This document shows, in pieces, positions 15,501 to 18,391 of a stretch of DNA of 18,391 nucleotides. The position numbers were made by a program, and so were the translations under genes. Under the pieces are notes generated by a model. It did not search any database. It was not told the DNA's origin and was given only the letters and a program-made list of their open reading frames with translations. Each line of letters starts with the position of its first letter. Positions within the stretch are counted from its first letter, which is position 1. Where the stretch lies: positions 1-18,391 of the forward strand of contig JAEWFA010000001.1 of the NCBI GenBank assembly GCA_023389055.1. Direction: 5' to 3'. Source of the stretch: Pseudomonadota bacterium (GTDB lineage: Bacteria > Pseudomonadota > Gammaproteobacteria > Burkholderiales > Burkholderiaceae_E).

Positions 15501-15725
15501 GCCGAGCAGTTCCTGCTCGATCGGAATCGTGATCCGGCTCTCGACCTCCTCGGGCGTCATGCCGGGCGCCTTGACGATGATCTTGACCTGCGTGGTCGAG
15601 ACGTCGGGGAAGGCGTCGATCGGAAGCTCGCGCAGCGCAACGACGCCTGCTCCCACCAGCAACGCGGTCAGCACCAGGACGAGCAGGCGCTGCGTCAGCG
15701 AGAAGTCGACGAGACGGGCGAGCAT
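12504..15725 (-). CDS. czcA: Heavy-metal efflux RND pump (CzcA family)
   Basis: The proton-driven inner-membrane pump of the tripartite system, 1073 residues, the usual size of HME-RND proteins. It begins MLARLVDFSLTQRLLVLVL (TM1) and has ELPIDAFPDVSTTQVKI, the large periplasmic loops, and the TM4 proton-relay motif LLVDGAVVVVEN with Asp400 and Glu407. CzcA of Cupriavidus has an additional Asp two turns earlier (DFG); here that place is Ala394 (AIAIG). So the family is clear but metal selectivity (Zn/Co/Cd, Ni, or a monovalent ion) is uncertain. A duplicated second half with further TM segments follows. ATG at 15725 has AGGAAG upstream and lies 11 bases after czcB; the stop overlaps the DUF3240 start. 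Confidence 0.95.
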   Translation of the reverse strand: MLARLVDFSLTQRLLVLVLTALLVGAGVVALRELPIDAFPDVSTTQVKIIVKAPGMTPEEVESRITIPIEQELLGIEHQRLLRAVSKYGITDITVDFDDGTDIYWARNQVAERFGAASELLPTQASGGLAPITTPLSDLFMFTIEGPLSLEEKRTLLDRVVRPQLRTVRGVADVNSLGGFVRSYEVVPNPQLLAVRGLGLDDLRGAIERNNRNDGAGRIVEGEEVLIVRTEGAIGSVAELGEIVIATPGDVPVRVADVADVRIGSLTRYGAVTRDGEEAVEGLVLGLRGANAQQVIDGVQQRLAALAPSLPQGTTIRPFYDRSALVDRAVGTVSKALLEAIVLVLALLLAFLGNLRAAFVVALTLPLAALGTFVLMRYTGLSANLMSLGGLAIAIGLLVDGAVVVVENIESRLAEGGAQQRLPMLHVVYRAVREVAVPVVSGVAIIVIVFVPLLSLQGLEGKLFKPVALSIVYALSTSLVLALTVIPVLASLLLRRGHGHAPWLVRKLDALYVPVLGWSLRNAKFVFGVAVALLVAAGGAYTLLGKSFMPTMDEGDVIMQLEKLPSISLAQTIAVDARVQRAILDRVPEVRSIVARSGSDELGLDPMGLNETDSYLVLKPIAEWRVPDKAWLTDELRKVVDGFPGLEGSFTQPIEMRISEMLTGVRGDVAIKVFGSDLAELGAVASRIEALLNGIPGAEDVFTARNEGVQYLQVRIDRLAAGRLGLSVDELQASLRALIEGQPSGAVMETGWRVPILLRAGEDVRASAARFGDLRIALPDGKAVPVSAVASIERVDGPVKIERENAARYVTIRTNVRGRDLVGFVDEARARIDSEVSLPTGYRIEWSGQFENQQRAAARLAVVVPVALLLIFLLLFSTFHSVRQAALVLANVPFAMVGGVFALLASGEYLSVPASVGFIALLGIAVLNGVVLVAHFNQLLEHRMPIDQVVTEGARRRLRPVLMTASIAAFGLVPLLFSTGPGSEIQRPLAIVVIGGLATSTLLTLLLFPILFRRFGVENGAKRLRADESHETPGERAAPLAASRVQAATRRDDGTAVQGAENRSDAIAQETRE

Positions 15726-15736
15726 GCTGCGTCTTC

Positions 15737-16888
15737 CTACTTCGCTGCCGGCGCTGCACCCGGCGCGGGGGCGGAAGCGGACGCCCCCAGCGCCGCCTTC
15801 AGCTGGCTCGCGCCCGAGCTCACGACGGGTTCGCCGTCCTGCAATGCCGCCTGCACGACGACGTCGCGCCCCAACTCGCCCATCGGAACGGCGGGAACGA
15901 CGACATAGCTGTCGCCGCGCACCGCGAACACCGCCGGGCTCGACCCGCCTGCGCCCAGGCGCACGAGCGCCGCTGCGGGAACCGCCCAGCTGCGCTCTGC
16001 GGACTGCGCCGCTCCGCCCGCCTCGATCTCCGCTTCGACGTGCTGGCCCGGGCCGAGCGCGGTCAGTCCCGAGTCGAGGCGTGCACGCACCAGGACCGTC
16101 TGCGCGTCGCCGACGGCGCGCCCCACCGCCACGACGCGCCCGGCGGCACCCGCCACCGGCACGCGCACGGCCGCTCCGATCGAGACGCGCGACGCCGCTG
16201 CGATCGGCACGTCGATCTGCAACTCGAGCGGATCGAGACGAGCGATGCGGAACAACGTCGTGGCCGCGTCGATCCGCTGGCCGGGGTGCACGTCCTGCGT
16301 CAGCACGACGCCGGCCATCGGCGCGACGAGCTCGAAGTTGCCGGCCGACAGCGGACGTATGCCGGACAGGGCGAGCAGGTTGCGCTTCTCGGCCAGCGCA
16401 GCCTGCGCCTGCCTGTCGGCGGCGCGACTCCCGTCCACACGCGACTCGGCGACCAGGCCTTCGGCGAGCAGCCGCTCGTCGCGCGCGAGCACGCGCTGCG
16501 CACGCTCGCGCTCGGCGCCCGCCTGCGCGAGGTCGCGCTGCAGCGCGAGCAACTCGGCGCTGACCACACGCGCCAGCGGCTGGCCTTCCTTCACCGTGTC
16601 GCCGACGCCCACGCGCACCTCGGTGACCAGGCCGCCGATGGGCGTGGCGACGAAGCGCTGCTGCGCATTGGGCACCTGCAGGTGTGCGGGCAGATGCGAG
16701 AGGCGATCCGAAGCCGCCGGCCGCGCGGGAGCCGTTTCGATGCCGAGCGCGGCGAACTGCTTCACCGGCAGCGTCGGCGCGTCGTGCGCAGCGATCGCCT
16801 GCGAAGCGAGGACCGCGGCGGCGACGAGCGCCGCCGTTTGCGGAACCGACCTAAGAAGGCGAACAGAGAGAACGGGAGAGTGATTCAT
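15737..16888 (-). CDS. czcB: Membrane fusion protein of metal RND pump (CzcB-like)
   Basis: The periplasmic adaptor that joins the RND pump to the outer-membrane channel, 383 residues. A signal peptide occupies about residues 1-30 (LRSVPQTAALVAAAVLASQAIAA). It is followed by a first lipoyl half (FVATPIGGLVTEVRVGVGDTVKEGQPLARV), an alpha-hairpin (LLALQRDLAQAGAERERAQR onwards), a second lipoyl half (LVAPMAGVVLTQDVHPGQRID), a beta-barrel and a membrane-proximal domain. The C-terminus is Ala/Pro-rich. There is no His-rich metal-binding extension as in some CzcB proteins. ATG at 16888 gives a proper signal peptide; a GTG at 16954 would add an unlikely leader and lies almost at the predicted transcription start. 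No strong Shine-Dalgarno is seen. It is the first gene of the operon. Confidence 0.92.
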   Translation of the reverse strand: MNHSPVLSVRLLRSVPQTAALVAAAVLASQAIAAHDAPTLPVKQFAALGIETAPARPAASDRLSHLPAHLQVPNAQQRFVATPIGGLVTEVRVGVGDTVKEGQPLARVVSAELLALQRDLAQAGAERERAQRVLARDERLLAEGLVAESRVDGSRAADRQAQAALAEKRNLLALSGIRPLSAGNFELVAPMAGVVLTQDVHPGQRIDAATTLFRIARLDPLELQIDVPIAAASRVSIGAAVRVPVAGAAGRVVAVGRAVGDAQTVLVRARLDSGLTALGPGQHVEAEIEAGGAAQSAERSWAVPAAALVRLGAGGSSPAVFAVRGDSYVVVPAVPMGELGRDVVVQAALQDGEPVVSSGASQLKAALGASASAPAPGAAPAAK

Positions 16889-16966
16889 CGAAGAGCGCCG
16901 TGGGCAAGTGAGCGCGGCGAGGCGGCACCGATCCGGCGCCGCTTCCTTCACCACGCGAATCCGGCG

Positions 16967-17000
16967 AGTATTGTCTCGCAGTGCTGAACCGAAGCTGAAC
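16967..17000 (-). promoter_or_regulatory. czcB promoter with OmpR/PhoB-type direct repeat
   Basis: On the minus strand GTTCAGC occurs twice (17000-16994 and 16989-16983) with a 4-bp spacer, so the half-sites are 11 bp apart, one helical turn. Ten bases further is AATACT (16972-16967), a plausible -10, and no good -35 is present. This is the arrangement of promoters activated by OmpR/PhoB-family response regulators. The predicted start near 16960 leaves a leader of about 72 nt. No regulator or sensor gene is in the window. Confidence 0.6.
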
Positions 17001-17024
17001 GCGCTCGCCGCGAGCCGGCTGCGC

Positions 17025-17030
17025 TACGAT
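17025..17030 (+). promoter_or_regulatory. Possible -10 box of acyl-CoA dehydrogenase gene
   Basis: TACGAT (four of six consensus bases) lies 26 bp before the start codon, with no recognisable -35. The direct repeat at 16983-17000 is about 24 bp upstream, so both divergent genes could share it. Weak evidence. Confidence 0.25.
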
Positions 17031-17056
17031 CGGCCCGAACCCGACCGGAGGAATCG

Positions 17057-18304
17057 ATGGACTTCGCCTACACCCCGAAGGTCGAGGAACTGCGCCGGCG
17101 CGTGCGCGAATTCCTCGACGACCACATCGTCCCGCGCATCCGCCAGTGGCGCGACGAGGTGCACGCAGGACGATACCCGGTGTCGTTCATGGAAGACCTG
17201 AAGGCGCTGGCGAAGGCCGAAGGTTTGTGGAACCTGTTCCTGCCGGCGCTCGCCGACGACGAGCCGGGGACGCGGCTGACCAACCTCGAATACGCCCCGC
17301 TGGCCGAGATCATGGGGCGCGTTTCGTGGTGCTCGGAGGCCTTCAACTGCAGCGCGCCGGACACCGGCAACATGGAGTTGCTGCACATGTTCGCCACGCC
17401 CGAACAGCGCCAGCGGTGGCTGGTTCCGCTGCTGAACGGCGAGATCCGCTCCGCATTCGCGATGACCGAACCCGACGTCGCGTCATCCGACGCGACGAAC
17501 ATCACGACGTCGATCCGACGCGAAGGCGACGACTACGTGATCGACGGGCGCAAGTGGTTCATCACGAACGCGGCGCACCCGAATTGCCGCATCCTCATCG
17601 TGATGGGCAAGACGGACCCCGACGCCGAGCGCCATCGCCAGCAGACGATGGTGCTCGTGCCGCACGACACGCCCGGTCTCGAGGTCGTGCGCAACATCAC
17701 CACCGTCAACCACGTCGCGCCCGAAGGCCACTGCGAGATCGTCTTCCGCAACGTGCGCGTGCCGGTCACCAACCGGCTGGGCGAGGAAGGCAGCGGGTTC
17801 GCCCTGGCGCAGGCGCGGCTCGGCCCGGGGCGAATCCACCACTGCATGCGCTCGATCGGTGCCGCCGAACTCGCGCTCGAGTTGATGACCGAGCGCGCGC
17901 AGGAGCGCAAGACCTTCGGCAGGTACCTGTACCAGCACGGCAGCGTCGGCGAGTGGATCGCCCGTTCTCGCATCGAGATCGACCAGGCGCGACTGCTCGT
18001 GCTGAAGACGGCGTGGATGATCGACCGCGTGGGCGCAAAGGGCGCGCGCAAGGAAATCTCGATGATCAAGGCGCTCGTGCCGGCGATGCACACGACCGTC
18101 GTCGATCGCGCGATGCAGGTATTCGGCGCGATGGGCATCAGCCCCGACACGCCGTTGGCCGACTCGTGGACCTGGGGCCGGGCGCTTCGCTTCGCCGACG
18201 GGCCCGACGAGGTGCACCTGCAGTCGATCGCGCGCATGGAGGTCGGCGCGAGCAAGGCCACGCTCGGGGCGACGGCCGACTACCTGACGCCGCCGACGCG
18301 CTGA
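17057..18304 (+). CDS. Acyl-CoA dehydrogenase, ACAD10/11-like
   Basis: An FAD enzyme that introduces a 2,3 double bond into an acyl-CoA and passes electrons to ETF; 415 residues, full length. Visible are the N-terminal helical domain from MDFAYTPKVEELRRRVREFL, the middle-domain motif AFAMTEPDVASSDATNI, DGRKWFITNAAHPNC, and the C-terminal helices with QERKTFGRYLYQHGSV, MQVFGAMGISPDTPL and ADGPDEVHLQSIARME. At the place of the usual catalytic Glu (YEGT in MCAD) stands Asp381 (ADGPDEVH), as in the ACAD10/11 group. Substrate chain length or branching cannot be told. The start has GGAGG about eight bases upstream. It is divergent from the czc operon with 168 bp between. Confidence 0.95.
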   Translation: MDFAYTPKVEELRRRVREFLDDHIVPRIRQWRDEVHAGRYPVSFMEDLKALAKAEGLWNLFLPALADDEPGTRLTNLEYAPLAEIMGRVSWCSEAFNCSAPDTGNMELLHMFATPEQRQRWLVPLLNGEIRSAFAMTEPDVASSDATNITTSIRREGDDYVIDGRKWFITNAAHPNCRILIVMGKTDPDAERHRQQTMVLVPHDTPGLEVVRNITTVNHVAPEGHCEIVFRNVRVPVTNRLGEEGSGFALAQARLGPGRIHHCMRSIGAAELALELMTERAQERKTFGRYLYQHGSVGEWIARSRIEIDQARLLVLKTAWMIDRVGAKGARKEISMIKALVPAMHTTVVDRAMQVFGAMGISPDTPLADSWTWGRALRFADGPDEVHLQSIARMEVGASKATLGATADYLTPPTR

Positions 18305-18324
18305 CCTACGCTGACCTACGCTGA
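18301..18324 (+). repeat. Short 10-bp tandem repeat over the stop codon
   Basis: CTGACCTACG is repeated twice and begins a third time (CTGA). The first copy contains the stop codon of the acyl-CoA dehydrogenase gene. It is probably replication slippage without function. Confidence 0.7.
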
Positions 18325-18376
18325 TCCGACGCGGGCAAAGGCGCGGGCCGTCTGCCGCGGGCGCGCCGATGCGCAG

Positions 18377-18391
18377 CCCCGCTTCGCGGGG
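18377..18391 (+). terminator. Hairpin at window edge, probable terminator
   Basis: CCCCGC and GCGGGG flank a TTC loop and run to the last base. It lies 73 bp after the acyl-CoA dehydrogenase stop; any T-run would be outside the window, so the call is tentative. Confidence 0.4.

Noticed and set aside
12636..15908. 1090-codon plus-strand open frame opposite czcA
   Set aside because: Its length comes from GC-rich codon bias of the true minus-strand gene; the product is Arg/His/Asp/Gln-rich with no domain.
16889..16954. Upstream GTG start for czcB at 16954
   Set aside because: It would add 22 residues before a normal signal peptide and starts almost at the predicted transcription start.

Overview
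The window is GC-rich (about two thirds or more G+C by eye) and looks like chromosome of a betaproteobacterium, most likely Burkholderiales-like. Pointers to this are the rplU-rpmA-obgE-proB order, the divergent ispB followed directly by tRNA-Pro(CGG), and the heavy-metal RND gene set with a DUF3240 protein. Genus cannot be told from the sequence.

Left block (122-4278, all minus, transcribed right to left): a DapA-superfamily lyase/aldolase, class II fumarase (fumC) and an MsbA-related ABC half-exporter. They are tightly packed; fumC and the exporter overlap by four bases (TTGA), so they probably form one operon. Divergent from it (plus) are a predicted Tat-exported metallo-beta-lactamase-fold hydrolase and an unrecognised 97-residue protein. 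The 3' end of the small gene overlaps an unusual C-terminal tail of proB, which is encoded on the other strand.

Middle block (5766-10239): the minus-strand operon rplU-rpmA-obgE-proB has a clear sigma70 promoter and a tandemly duplicated hairpin between rpmA and obgE. Divergent ispB (plus) makes the ubiquinone side-chain precursor. It is followed by a hairpin plus T-run and then tRNA-Pro(CGG).

Right block (10228-16888, minus): a five-gene heavy-metal efflux operon in the transcribed order czcB (membrane fusion), czcA (RND pump), DUF3240 protein, czcC (outer-membrane channel), and a compact CDF-type cation transporter whose stop codon lies inside the convergent tRNA-Pro gene. Start/stop overlaps or very short gaps link all five. 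Upstream of czcB is a direct repeat of 7 bp, 4 bp spacer and 7 bp, set 10 bp before a possible -10. This is the geometry of OmpR/PhoB-family response-regulator boxes and suggests metal- or envelope-responsive two-component control. RND, fusion protein and channel would form a trans-envelope complex, while the CDF protein would load the periplasm from the cytoplasm. Divergent from czcB is an acyl-CoA dehydrogenase of the ACAD10/11-like type.

Most genes are conserved housekeeping or known-family genes; I see no phage, IS element, CRISPR array or complete novel defence system. The parts that deserve attention are the czc promoter box, the role of DUF3240 inside the pump operon, the non-canonical metal-site residues in CzcA and the CDF protein, the junction at tRNA-Pro, the duplicated hairpin before obgE, and the proB/small-gene antisense overlap.
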